Notes: generated by a model from the letters alone, not told the origin. A stretch of 64,000 nucleotides of DNA from Protonemura montana (GCA_947568835.1 OX387607.1:20735277-20799276), one strand, 5' to 3'. Shown: positions 44,115 through 55,199, counted from the stretch's first letter. A program made the numbers and translations.

Positions 44115-44716
44115 TTAAATATCGTTAAATTCTAAAATTGCAGTTGGTGGGTACACCCCAAATTTTTTGGTGCCTTTAAAGGTTATAGTGATCTGTTTGA
44201 GATTGAAAGAGGTTAAATCTGAATCGGTAATTTTATTAAATCTAGCGGGGAGAAAATATTTCAAGTTGTTAACGGTGATTTGAATTTGACGACCGTATCT
44301 TGTTGTGATCGCCGCCCACTCATCGATTAGAAAAGCTACATGTTCTGGGAGTTCATCTATCTTTCCGAACTCAACTGCCTTGCAGCTCCCAAGTTGGTTA
44401 AGGAAGTCCATCTGATAACAAAGAAAAATAGGAAAAACTGAATTAGTATATTTTATATTAGATGTAAATAAATTTCATTCTAGATTTGCAGAAATACTTC
44501 TGTGACAGAAAGTATCAAATCATCAAGAAGATTTTAATAAAAATATAAGGTTATTAGAGTTTCTAATAAATATAAAAATATAATTATACTACTTACTTTC
44601 TTGCAGTTGTTTCTGTTACTCCTACTGTTGCCGTAACTATTGCTCTTGCTGTTGCCTCTCTGATAACTTTGAATCGAATGATGATGTCGGTGAGAACAGA
44701 ACGTCGAACAGTTCAT
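44115..44716 (-). CDS. Spliced minus-strand Polinton gene, unknown product
   Basis: Two-exon model: exon 1 44716-44597 (ATG, 40 codons, rich in S, N, H and K: NCSTFCSHRHHHS), intron 44596-44412 (185 nt; donor AAA|GTAAGT, acceptor TTTCTTTGTTATCAG), exon 2 44411-44115 (98 residues, starting MDFLNQLGSC). Both splice sites are strong and the join is in phase 0, giving 138 residues. Exon 2 has its own ATG, so an unspliced form could also be made. No family recognised. It is the only gene on this strand in the Polinton, near the right end, where Polintons often carry accessory genes. Confidence 0.55.
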
Positions 44717-45372
44717 TGTCCTAACATTTTGCTGATTTGCAATTATTGACCACTAACATATTATCTAAAGTGCGTTCATTGTAATGTATAACCATCTAAA
44801 CTCTGGGCAGTAATCGTGTATAATTACACAGGCATATAATGCAAACAGATGACATTTCTTAGGAAGAAACCTACTATAGAAGTACTTGTTATTTGGTACA
44901 ATGAAATCTGATTTTGTCAAATCAGCGATTGATCGATGAATCTATCAAGCAATACGAGGGCCACGCTGGGAAAATCTGGGCAAATGTTACATCGGCATTG
45001 CAATAATATTTTTGTAGGAAGCTATAGTACAGTTCATTTAAGGTAGTACACCAGAAATGCATACATGCAGTTGAGTGTCAGATGTATGATTATTTATGTA
45101 GAATGAACAGACTGTGGGTACTTGTCATTTAGTACAGTGACATCTGATCGTGGGAAATTAGATTAGGTTGCTGCATTTATACTTCTTAAACATCTAAAGT
45201 ACATTTATTTTAAGAAATCACGTAAGAAGTGCACCTTAACATGCACGTATACATGCATGATTATATGCAGGAGGTCATCTCAATATGAATCGACTATAGT
45301 TATCTTCAAATGTTATATCACCTTACACTACAAGCTAACAGTAAAAATGCGCACGCGCACATCTCGAATTTC
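44717..45372. other. Polinton right non-coding region
   Basis: No gene recognised between the minus-strand gene and the right terminal repeat. AT-rich with scattered GCATACATGCA-type short palindromes around 45055-45260. Likely holds the promoter of the minus-strand gene. Confidence 0.5.
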
Positions 45373-45497
45373 TGCTGAATCTGCATTTTATTTCGTACCG
45401 TCCAAGACGCAAGGAATTTTCTGGGCGTCAGCAGTTTTCCCACAGAGGTCAATGACTTCCTTCCCTTCTGATCTAGAACCGGCGTTTCTAATCTACT
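45373..45497 (-). repeat. Polinton right terminal inverted repeat
   Basis: 125 bp, inverted copy of 12378-12502, ending CTAATCTACT against 5S spacer (GATGTTCGGTC). Confidence 0.92.
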
Positions 45498-46120
45498 GAT
45501 GTTCGGTCAGGTTTGGTAAGGCCTTGTATTCCATGAATTTCACCAAATTTCGTACTTTGAGCTTCGTGCGTGTCGGAACGTGATATTATCGGTTCTTTAA
45601 GCCACTTCTAAGAGTTATCCTACGCTGTTACATGGCATCGTGCTCGTTATATGAAAAAAGGTTACGCTTAACATTCAGGCTTTACATTCAGCACTAGGCG
45701 TTATCCTGCGACAAAGCGCGGAACTATTGAGTGAGCCAGGGAGATTGAAATTTCGATGTAAGTTTAGGTTGGGTTTGATTAGATTAGGTTAGGTTTGGTT
45801 TTGTTAGGTTAGGTTATGTTAGGTAAGGTAAGGTCAGTTTAGGTTAGGTTCCGTTGGGTTAGGTGAGGTTAGGTTAGGTTAGGTAAGGTTTGGCCTAGTA
45901 TTTGACAAATTTCAAAAATTAGGTTAGATTAGGTTTAAAAGCGGTCTATATTCAGTGATATCTAAGCTTTTCTCAATGCTCTGCCTTAGAAGTGCCTAGA
46001 AGTTACCTTTGCAAGATCTGACTTACCAGAAATGTTACCGTTTTACTCGTTATTCCCGTTCGTCGTAAAACGTGAGGTTGACCAAGCACGACGAGTTACA
46101 CAGAAACCGCTGAAAACGTT

Positions 46121-46237
46121 GTCAACGGCCATACCATGTTGAAAACACCGGTTCTTGTCCGATCACCGAAGTTAAGCAACATCGGGAGGGTCAGTTCTTG
46201 GTTGGGTGACCGCTTGGGAACACCACGTGCCGTTGGC
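46121..46237 (+). rRNA. 5S rRNA copy, one base short
   Basis: 117 nt: the loop region reads ATCGGGAGGGTCAG, one base shorter than other copies, and box C has GGTTGGGTGACC. Ends pair well and a T-run follows. Function doubtful. Confidence 0.8.
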
Positions 46238-47079
46238 AACTTTTTTTTTTTTTTTGTAACCTTCTCTTCCAAACTACAAATGCTAGCCAATCTATCCATC
46301 AACATGGGTATTTTAAAATACTTTTTAAGCGAGTTACTTCAAAAGAAATCTACTTTCGAAATACGCTAACAATTGATGCTTATTTTTCTGGCTAGGCCGA
46401 GTCCTGGCAATGTTTTTTCGAGTTCTTGCTAGTTCAGGCTAGGTAAGGTTAGGTGACGTAAGGTCAGGTTTGGTAAGGCCTTGTATTCCATGAATTTCAC
46501 CAAATTTCGTACTTTGAGCTTCGTGCGTGCCGGAACGTGATATTATCGGTTCTTTAAGCCACTTCTAAGAGTAATCCTACGCCGTTACATGGCATCGTGC
46601 TCGTTATATGCATAAAGGTTACGCTTAACATTCAGGCTTAACATTCAGCACTAGGCGTTATCCTGCGACAAAGTGCGGAACTAGTGAGTGAGCCAGGGAG
46701 ATTCAAATTTCGAGGTAAGGTTAGGTTTGGTTTTATTAGTTTAGATTATGTTTGGTTCGGTGAGGATAGGTTAGGTTAGGTAAGGTTAGGTAAGTTTTGG
46801 TAAGGTTTCGTTGGGTTAGGTTATTATAAGTTAGGTTAGGTTAGATTAGGCCAAGTATTTGACAAAATTCAAAAGTAAGGTTAGATTAGGTTTAAAAGCG
46901 GTCTATTTTCAGTGATATCTAAGCTTTTCTCAATGCTCTGCCTTAGAAGTGCCTAGAAGTTACCTTTGCAAGATCTGACGTACCAGAAAAATGTTTACGT
47001 TTTACTCGTTATTCCCGTTCGTCGTAAAACGTGAGGTTGACCAAGCACGACGAGTTACACAGGAACCGCTGAAAAAATT

Positions 47080-47197
47080 GTCAACGGCCATACCATGTTG
47101 AAAACACCAGTTCTCGTCCGATCACCGAAGTTAAGCATTTTCGGGCGTGGTCAGTACTTGGTTGGGTATCCACTTGGGAACACCACGTGCCGTTGGC
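47080..47197 (+). rRNA. 5S rRNA copy, diverged
   Basis: 118 nt with AAGCATTTTCGGGCG in place of AAGCAACATCGGGCG, and a changed box C (GGTTGGGTATCCACTTGGG). Likely pseudogene. Confidence 0.78.
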
Positions 47198-48041
47198 AAC
47201 TATTTATATTTTTTTTTTTCGTAAACTTCTCCTCCAAACTACAAATCCTAGCCAATCTATCCATCAACATGGGTATTTGCAAATACTTTTCAAGCAAATA
47301 ACTTCAAAAGTAATCTACTTTCGAAATACGCTACCAATTGATGCATTTTTCTCTGGCTAGGCCGAGTCCTGGCAATGTTTTTTCGAGTTCTTGCTAGTTC
47401 AGGCTAGGTTAGGTTAGGTGATGTTCGGTTAGGTTTGGTAAGGCCTTGTATTCCATGAATTTTACCAAATTTCGTACTTTGAGCTTCGTGCGTGTCGGAA
47501 CGTGATATTATCGGTTCTTTAAGCCACTTCTAAGAGTAATCCTACGCCGTTACATGGCATCGTGCTCGTTATATGAAAAAAGGTTACGCTTAACATTCAG
47601 GCTTAACATTCAGCACTAGGCGTTATCCTGCGACAAAGCGCGGAACTATTAAGTGAGCCATGGAGATTGCAATGTCGATGTAAGTTTAGGTTGGGTTTGA
47701 TTAGATTAGGTTAGGTTTGGTTTTGTTAGGTTAGGTTATGTTAGGTTAGGTAAGGTCAGTTTAGGTTAGGTTCCGTTGTGTTAGGTGAGGTTAGGTAAGG
47801 TTAGGTAAGGTTTGGCCTAGTATTTGACAAATTTCAAAAGTTAGGTTAGATTAGGTTCTAAAAGTTCTATATTCATTAATATCTAAGCTTTTCTCAATGC
47901 CCTGCCTAAGAAGTGCCTAGAAGTTACCTTTGCAAGATCTGACTTACCAGAAATGTTCACGTTTTACTCGTTATTCCCGTTCGTCGTAAAACGTGAGGTT
48001 GACCAAGCACGACAAGTTACAAAGGAACCGCTGAAAACGTT

Positions 48042-48159
48042 GTCAACGGCCATACCATGTTAAAAACACCGGTTCCCGTCCGATCACCGACTATAAGCAT
48101 TTTCGGGCGTGGTCAGTACTTAGTTGGGTGACCGCTTGGGAACACCACGTGCCGTTGGC
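48042..48159 (+). rRNA. 5S rRNA copy, diverged
   Basis: 118 nt. Box A region reads GACTATAAGCATTTTCGGG, which disrupts the internal promoter. Likely pseudogene. Confidence 0.78.
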
Positions 48160-49004
48160 AAGTATATATTTTTTTTTTTCGTAAACTTCTCCTCCAGACT
48201 ACAAATCCTAGCCAATCTATCCATCTACATGGGTATTTTGAAATAGTTTTTAAGCGAGAAACTTCAAAAGAAATCTACTTTTGGAAATACGCTACCAATT
48301 GATGCATATTTCTCTGGCTAGGCCGAGTCCTGGCAATGTTTTTTCGAGTTCTTGCTAGTTCAGGCTAGGTTAGGTTAGGTGATGTTCGGTCAGGTTTGGT
48401 AAGCCCTTGTATTCCATGAATTTCACCAAATTTCGTACTTTGAGCTTCGTGCGTGTCGGAACGTGATATTATCGGTTCTTTAAGCCACTTCTAAGAGTTA
48501 TCCTACGCCGTTACATGGCATCGTGCTCGTTATATGCAAAAAGGTTACGCTTAACATTCAGGCTTTACATTCAGCACTAGGCGTTATCCTGCGACAAAGC
48601 GCGGAACTATTAAGTGAGCCATGGAGATTGAAATGTCGATGTAAGTTTAGGTTGGGTTTGATTAGATTAGGTTAGGTTTGGTTGTGTTAGGTCAGGTCAT
48701 GTTAGGTTAGGTAAGATTAGTTTAGGATAGGTTCCGTTGGGTTAGGTGAGGTTAGGTTAGGTTAGGTTAGATTTGGCCTAGTATTTGACAAATTTCAAAA
48801 GTTAGGTTAGATTAGGTTTTAAATGGTCTATATTCATTGATATCTAAGCTTTTCGCAATGCCCTGCCTTAGAAGTGCCGAGAAGTTACCTTTGCAAGATC
48901 TGACTTACCAGAAAAATGTTAACGTTATACTCGTTATTCCCGTTCGTCGTAAAACGTGAGGTTGACCAAGCACGACGAGTTACACAGAAACCACTGAAAA
49001 CGTT

Positions 49005-49122
49005 GTCAACGGCCATACCATGTTGAAAACACCAGTTCTCGTCCGATCACCGAAGTTAAGCAACTTCGGGCGTGGTCAGTACTTGGTTGGGTGACCGCTT
49101 GGGAACATCACGTGCCGTTGGC
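49005..49122 (+). rRNA. 5S rRNA
   Basis: 118 nt with intact AAGTTAAGCAAC. Differences: ATCG to TTCG, GGATGGG to GGTTGGG, CACCACG to CATCACG. T-run follows. Possibly functional. Confidence 0.83.
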
Positions 49123-49946
49123 AACTATTTTTTTTTTTTCGTAAACTTCTCCTCCAAGTTACAAATCCTAGCCAATCTATCCATCTTCATGGGTATTTTG
49201 AACTCGTTTTTAAGCGACTAACTTCAAAAGAAATCTACTTTCGAAATACGCTACCAATTGATGCATATTTCTGTGGCTAGGCCGAGTCCTGGCAATGTTT
49301 TTTCGAGTTGCTGCTAGTTCAGGCTAGGTTAGGTTAGGTGATGTTCGGTCAGGTTTGGTAAGGCCTTGTATTCCATGAATTTCACCAAATTTTGTACTTT
49401 GAGCTTCGTGCGCGTCGGAACGTGATATGATCGGTTCTTTAAGCCACTTCTAAGAAAAATCCTGCGCCGTTACATGGCATCGTGCTCGTTATATGCAAAA
49501 AGGTTACGCTTAAAATTCAGGCTTTACATTCACCACTAGGCGTTATCCTGCGACAAAGCGTGGAACTATTGAGTGAGCCAGGGAGATTGAAATGTCGATG
49601 TAAGTTTAGGTTTGGTTTGATTAGATTAGGTTAGGTTTGGTTTTGTTGGGTTAGGTTATGTTAGGTTAGGTAAGGTCAGTTTGAGTTTGGTTCCGTTGGG
49701 TTAGGTGAGGTTAGGTTTGGCCTAATATTTGTCGAATTTCAAAAGTTAGGTTAGATTAGGTTTGAAATGGTCTATATTCATTGATATCGAAGCTTTTCTC
49801 AATGCCCTGCCTTAGAAGTGCCTAGAAGTTACCTTTGCAAGATCTGACTCACCAGAAATGTTCACGTTTTACTCGTTTTTCCCGTTCGTCATAAAACGTG
49901 AGGTTGACCAAGCACGTTGAGTTACACAGGAACCGCTGAAAACTTT

Positions 49947-50064
49947 GTCAACGGCCATACCATGTTGAAAACACCAGTTCTCGTCTGATCACCGAAGTTA
50001 ATTAACTTCGGGCGTGGTCAGTACTTGTTTGGGTGACCGCTTGGGAACACCACGTGCCGTTGGC
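49947..50064 (+). rRNA. 5S rRNA copy, diverged
   Basis: 118 nt. Box A is damaged (AAGTTAATTAACTTCGG) and box C reads CTTGTTTGGGTGACCG. Long T-run follows. Likely pseudogene; last copy before the array breaks off. Confidence 0.78.
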
Positions 50065-50447
50065 AACTATTTTTTTTTTTTTTTTCGTAAACTTCTCCTC
50101 CAAACTGCAAATCCTAGCCAATCGATCCATCTACATGGGTATTTCAAAATAGTTTTTAAGCGAGTAACTTCAAAAGAAATCTACTTTCGAAATACGCTAC
50201 CAATTGATGCATATTTTTCTGGCTAGGCTGAGTCCTGGCAATGTTTTTTCGAGTTCTTGCTAGTTCAGGCTGGGTTAGGTTAGGTGATGTTCGGTCAGGT
50301 GTGGTAAGGCCTTGTTTTCCATGAATTACACCAAATTTCGTACTTTGATCTTCGTGCCTGTCGGAACGTGATATTATCGGTTCTTTAAGCCACTTCTAAC
50401 AGTTATCCTTCGCCGTTACATGGCATCGTGCTCGTTATATGCAAAAA

Positions 50448-50495
50448 GGAAACTTTGCCCAATAACTTTTGAAAATGCCCGGCACCTCCACCATT
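50448..50495 (-). repeat. Extra leader copy outside left LTR
   Basis: 48 bp identical or nearly so to 61311-61357, the sequence that normally lies inside the element next to the 5' LTR (starts AACTTTGCCCAATAACTTTT). It is attached to 5S spacer on its left. Confidence 0.85.
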
Positions 50496-50805
50496 TGTTA
50501 CAACCAGAATTTAGATTGTTGCTTATGCTCGGCCGAAAGATCTCGCTTGGCAATGTGAGAGGTCGTAACTTGCCGGGATATAATTTAGATTCTCTCTGGA
50601 AAGAAAGGAATATAATAATTTGCTCACCAAATCCGTATTACACAATCAGGACTGTTCAACCCTGGAGCTGGTTTCTCTCTGATGCACTTCCTGACCACAT
50701 GAATACAGCTGGGCCATCTGGATATTGCTGATGCATTCCGTGCACATTCCTACCTGCACGCGACAGCTCACCTAAACACCAACTGCAATCATGCAGTTCG
50801 CAACA
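50496..50805 (-). repeat. LTR, left copy (310 bp)
   Basis: Starts TGTTACAACC, ends GTTCGCAACA. On its right the polypurine tract (plus strand TTCCCCCACCTT) follows, marking it as the 3' LTR of the minus-strand element. Confidence 0.9.
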
Positions 50806-51011
50806 TTCCCCCACCTTAGATGAAATCGTCCCGATTTGAGGAACAGTTACATCCAAAAACAAGGGGGGAAAAGTTACTCAGAAAATGCACCCCAAAGTCA
50901 TCGTCCCACCAAGCACGTTCCTTTGTTTATTTGCTTTGTTTCCACATGTACCACGTCCTTGACCCATCTGGCCCCTTTCTTTATCTCAACCTCTTAATTC
51001 ACATCAGAGAC

Positions 51012-53520
51012 TCACCGCACCACTCGAAATGGTCCATGGAACCTCTGCTGCAACTTATCACTGCAACCAACTTTACGTGTCGGGGAGTACACCTTCACCA
51101 GCTGACCTGCCGCATAGGTCACTTCCCTTCGTGTTGAATCTAACCTAGCTTTCTGTTTGACCTGGGCTAGCTTGAACCGCTTGGACACCAACCCTCGAGC
51201 CTTTCCCAGTTTCTCCAACCTTTGTTCGGCCTCCTCACATAGACCATCATCTTCACCCAGACCCTGATCAATTGGCAATACAGCCTGGTAGCCATAGACC
51301 AGGTAGAATGGCGCAAATCTTGTCGTCTCCTGTATCGCTGTGTTGTACGAAAACGCAAATGCCTTCACATACACGTCCCAATCATTGTGTGATGACGACA
51401 CTTAGTTTGACAGCATCTGCACCATAACTCCATTGAAATGCTCTACCAGACCGTTACACTGTGGATGATAGCTAGTTGTGAACGAGCTCTTTAAGAGGTA
51501 AGAGGTAAGAGGTTAAGAGGTCTTTGACCAGATTCGACCTGAAAACTTGACCCCTGTCACTCAAGATCTCCCGAACACAGCCATGCTGGAAGATGACTTC
51601 CTCTATGTGGAAGTCAGCCACGACACTGGCATTTCCCGCAGGAATCGATCTCGTCATGCACCACTTCGTATGGTAATCCGTACAACGGATTATAAATGTG
51701 TGACCCCGCAGAGTTCGACGAAAAGGCCCCAGGTAATCTATCCCGCGCCTGACACGAAGGGCAACTGCGCACATACCGTTCCGTCTCCACCCTCATCCCT
51801 TACCAGAAAAAACACTCCTTGACTTTGCCAAACGTCTTCAAAAACCCCAAATGGCCTTTCCCAACCTCGTCAGCGTGAAGCCCACTCAGCACCTCATTCT
51901 TAAGCACCTCTGGTACCACCAATACCTTTGTCTCCCCCATGTACTGAAAGTTCTTCTTGTACCAGATATCCCCTTCCATCATGTAGCTGAGCGTTTGATG
52001 CCTCACCCTATTATCTGCCTGATCAGGATTCTCCATAGCTGCCTTTAACTTCTTCAGATGCACATCCCTCCTTTGAAGATCAGCCCCATCCTCCATGTCT
52101 ATCGTGAACAACCCCATCTGCATCTCGTCTGCTAACCCCTCCTCCTCTTGGTCAGATGACTCATTTCTGACTGGATACCGAGATAAACAATCCGGACCTG
52201 CGTGAAGTGGCCCTGACTTGTGATAGATCTTGAAATCATAGTCCTGCAGCGTGATGGTCCATCTCGCCAATCTTCCCCCTACTTCAGTGTTCTTGCCCAG
52301 CCAGTAAAGCGAATGATGGTCCGTAACCACTTTGAATTTCGCTCCGCAGAGGTACGGTCTCCAAACTCCTATCTCCCAAATAATGCCTAGACATTCCTTG
52401 TAAGTCGTGTTGTATCGACGTTCTGCATCCGATAATTTCCTTGACTCATAGCAGACCAGATGCAACCCGTCATCAAATTGCTGCATCAAAATCGCCCCCA
52501 TTCCATAGTTTGATGCGTACGTGTGCATCTCCATCTCCGCTGACGGTGAAAAATGGCAAAGTAGCGGCGCCGAAATCAACCTTGGTTTTAATGTCTCGAA
52601 CGCCTCCTCCTGCTCTTTTCCAAAGACAAACTCCTCGTCAGAACACCCCCTTCCTCGTCAGATTCTTCAACGGCATCGCTATATCCGAGAAATTCTGAAT
52701 GTACTTGCGATAGAAGTTAGCCAGTCCCTAGAACGAACGCACCCCTCTCACCGACCTCGGTACCGGAAAATCAGCCACCGCTGCTATTTTCTGAGGATTA
52801 ACCCTCGCCCCTTCCCTGCTCACCACGTGGCCCAACACTCTGACTTCCCTCTGACCGAACGCACACTTCCCCGGATTGAGGGTGAACCCTGTCTCCCGCA
52901 ACCCCTGCAAAACCTCCCTCAACCTCGCCAAGTGTATGCCAAACGTGTCCCCTATAACGAAAACGTCATCAAGGTACACCAGACAAGAACTCCACTTCAA
53001 CCCTGCCAATGCTCTGTCCATACTCCTTTGGAAAACCCCACTCGACACGCCGAGGCCAAATGGTAACACCTCAAAAGAAAACAACCCCTGACTCGTTATG
53101 AAGGCCGTAACATCTTTCGACCTTTCCGCCATCGGTATCTGCCAAAACCCAGAGAAAAGATCCAGCGACGTGAAGTAAGTGGAGCCATTCAGGTAGCTCA
53201 AGAAGTCGTCAATCACTGGTAATGGGTATGAATCCTTCTTGACGACCTTATTGACCCCCCGATAGTCAACCGGGAACCAACAGCCTCCTGTCTTCTTCTT
53301 CACCAGCACCACCGGACTTGCATACGGTGACCTAGACTTTTTAATCACCCCATGCTGTAGCATTTCCACCACCTGCCTCCTAATTTCCTCCTTCTGATGC
53401 GACACGCGATAAGGTGGTCTATGTACAGGTGTCTCATCCAACAGCTCCAACTTGCTCTCTCCCACCTTCGCCCTACCCACTTGACCAAGCGACCACGCAA
53501 ATAAATCCGCAAACTCTCAC
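51012..53520 (-). pseudogene. Gypsy pol remnant (RT, RNase H, integrase)
   Basis: Broken into frames read right to left: reverse transcriptase 53480-52728 (PYASPVVLVKKK, VDYRGVNKV, FTSLDLFSGFWQIPMA, YLDDVFV); RNase H and connection 52579-51800 (LHLVCYESRKLSDAERRYN, DHHSLYWL, then RYPVRNESSDQEEEGL); integrase core 51774-51472 (IDYLGPF, SDRGQVFRSN); integrase C-terminus 51401-51012 (APFYLVYGYQ, HGPFRVVR). At least three frame changes or stops. Sequence similarity to the pol at 27722-31471 is clear by eye. No protease domain is found between the zinc knuckle and RT. Confidence 0.85.
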
Positions 53521-53617
53521 TCCTCAACTCTCACTCTCAAATTCCTCTCACTCTTATTCACTCTCCTCCTAACCCATCTCCTCTTTTCCGTCTCGTTACG
53601 GGCCCGATCTACACCAG

Positions 53618-53898
53618 GGTGCCTAGTCTCGAGTTTTCGCATCCACCATGCGAACTTGAACTTCCTCGCATGCCAAGTCCGCATGCGGTTTGCTAGATGC
53701 GAAAATGGAAGTCTCGAATCCAAATCGCACTGTGCGGATTGACAACCTTACCCTCCCATAGCAACCGCAATAGCGCGATTCAAAAACGTCATGATAGTGA
53801 CGTACTAAATAGTCAGCCAATAGGAACGCTTTAAATTTCTCGGCCAAAGTGGCTCTAATTTTCAAACAAGCGGTGACATCGTATTGAAAATCGAAAAG
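53618..53898 (+). promoter_or_regulatory. Harbinger left end, subterminal motif zone and promoter
   Basis: Contains the terminal repeat and several motifs of the form GCATGCGG/CGCATGC (about 53636-53700), with a possible second cluster as GTGCGGATTG. Such subterminal repeats are typical binding sites for the transposase complex (inference). It also lies directly upstream of the Myb-like gene. Confidence 0.55.
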
Positions 53899-54973
53899 AT
53901 GGCGAAGCAAATTACGGACGACCAAAAGTTTCTAATGTTAGATTTTTTTGAAAGACATCCTCGTATGAATCTACAAAATTTTGATAACGACTTTACAAAC
54001 AAGAAACTGTCAGCTCTATGGGAAGAGCTTACCGAAATTCTGAACGGTGAACTAGGTGCAAAGAAATCGGTTTGCCAGTGGAAGAGGGTGAGTGGTATTG
54101 TTTCTTTCCATTCATTAGTTTACCTATTCGAATTGCTACTAGCGACAATAAGTTCCTATTTACTGATAAATAATGTCCATTATTCGTCCTGATTACAGTC
54201 ATGGATAGACATTAAGTCCAATGCAAAAAAGGCTGGAGCCGAGGCAAAGGCAAGCCTGGCAAGGACAGGCGGTGGGCCACCAGGAAAAAAAGTTAATTCT
54301 TTCCAACGGCGCGTTCTTGCCATTGTGGGGAAGACTCTGGTGGAAGGAGATGATAGTGGTGCCCAAGAAGTAGGCATCCCGAATGATGTAAGAAAAACAC
54401 AATATATTTCTGATGATTTTTAGACTCATGTCTACTTTATTTATCCTTAGCACAAGTTTTTCTAAAATATATTTCGATTATCATTTTTTGAAATCATTTT
54501 GTAAGTAGAGCAATGTTAAGCTTGAGGTAATTTTAAGGTTGGTGAGGAAGAGTGGCAAAATGTTGAACTGCCAGTGGTGGAAACCCAAGAAACAACACTC
54601 CCCTCAACTTCATGGGTTGGGGGACTGAAAAACGTTGCTACGCAGGCCAACATTATTGTCAACGGTAAGCAATACAAGACACAGATTCGTGATTTAGAAT
54701 ATCTTTCAATGTCTTCAAAAGTTACTAAAAAACACAAGTTAAAAATACTAATGAGCGATAGGAAGAAACACATCATACTTACCAGATTATTAATAATATA
54801 TTTTTAATTGCATTTCTTTCTTGTTTGCAGTTCCAAGATCCAGTTCGGTTCCACACGCTGTAGCTGCAGCTGAACAGTTTGCCCGTAACCAGGAGGAAGC
54901 CATGAAAATTCAGGAGAGAATTGCCACTGCCCTCGAAACTTTAGTAGGAATTCTACGAGAAAGACCAATCTAG
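53899..54973 (+). CDS. Harbinger Myb/SANT-like protein, four exons
   Basis: Exons 53899-54087, 54199-54387, 54538-54664 and 54831-54973; introns have GT-AG ends (donors AGG|GTGAGT, GAT|GTAAGA, ACG|GTAAGC; acceptors GATTACAG, TTTTAAG, TTGTTTGCAG). The joined frame is 215 residues. The N-terminal 65 residues plus the start of exon 2 form a Myb/SANT-like DNA-binding region (FLMLDFFERHPRM, LWEELTEILN, CQWKR, then SWIDIKSNAKKA), and the C-terminus is a likely helix (AEQFARNQEEAMKIQERIA). In PIF/Harbinger elements this second protein helps the transposase enter the nucleus and bind element ends. The model is from splice signals only. Confidence 0.82.
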
Positions 54974-55199
54974 TCTCAATCTGTCGCTTTCAATCTGTCA
55001 GTCTCTCCGTAGCTCGCAGTGTCGGTATCTTCGCTGTATATTTGTCTGTAACATCAAACTCTATAAAATAAAATATAAATAATTAAATAATAAATAAATA
55101 ATTATAAAATAAAATAAGTGTAGTCTCAATAACAATAGAAATCAATCACAATAAGAAAAGGCAAAGTTAAACTCAAATGTTTCTTGGGCTATGGTTTAA
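54974..55199. other. Region between convergent Harbinger genes
   Basis: AT-rich with AATAAA-type signals for both genes (for example 55057-55100); no coding frame. Confidence 0.5.

Larger units (their letters stand above)
12378..45497 (+). mobile_element. Polinton/Maverick, defective, carrying nested elements
   Basis: Bounded by 125-bp inverted repeats that start AGTAGATTAG and end CTAATCTACT, fitting the AG...CT ends of Polintons. After setting aside the nested LTR element the own sequence is about 12.2 kb. Gene set on the plus strand: protein-primed DNA polymerase B, A32-type ATPase, two small conserved genes, chromodomain integrase, penton-like protein, a pVI-like basic protein, double jelly-roll major capsid protein and adenovirus-type protease; a spliced minus-strand gene lies at the right. 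This is the full replication and virion-type set known for Polintons. Stops or frameshifts damage polB, integrase, MCP and two others, and a MITE sits in polB, so the copy is defective. No 6-bp target duplication is seen at the ends. Confidence 0.93.
45498..50447 (+). repeat. 5S rDNA tandem array, right block
   Basis: Continuation of the array with five 5S genes (46121, 47080, 48042, 49005, 49947), spacing 959-963 bp except the last (942). Same spacer plan with two TTAGG-like clusters per unit; the last long cluster is shortened, explaining the 942-bp unit. The block begins at spacer position GATGTTCGG, which repeats sequence already present left of the Polinton (from 11917), and ends abruptly at 50447 in the middle of a spacer, joined to retroelement leader sequence. 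Confidence 0.9.

Noticed and set aside
3775-50064. tRNA or snRNA genes linked to 5S in the spacer
   Set aside because: I looked for tRNA box B and for U1, U2 and U6 core sequences in the repeated spacer and saw none.
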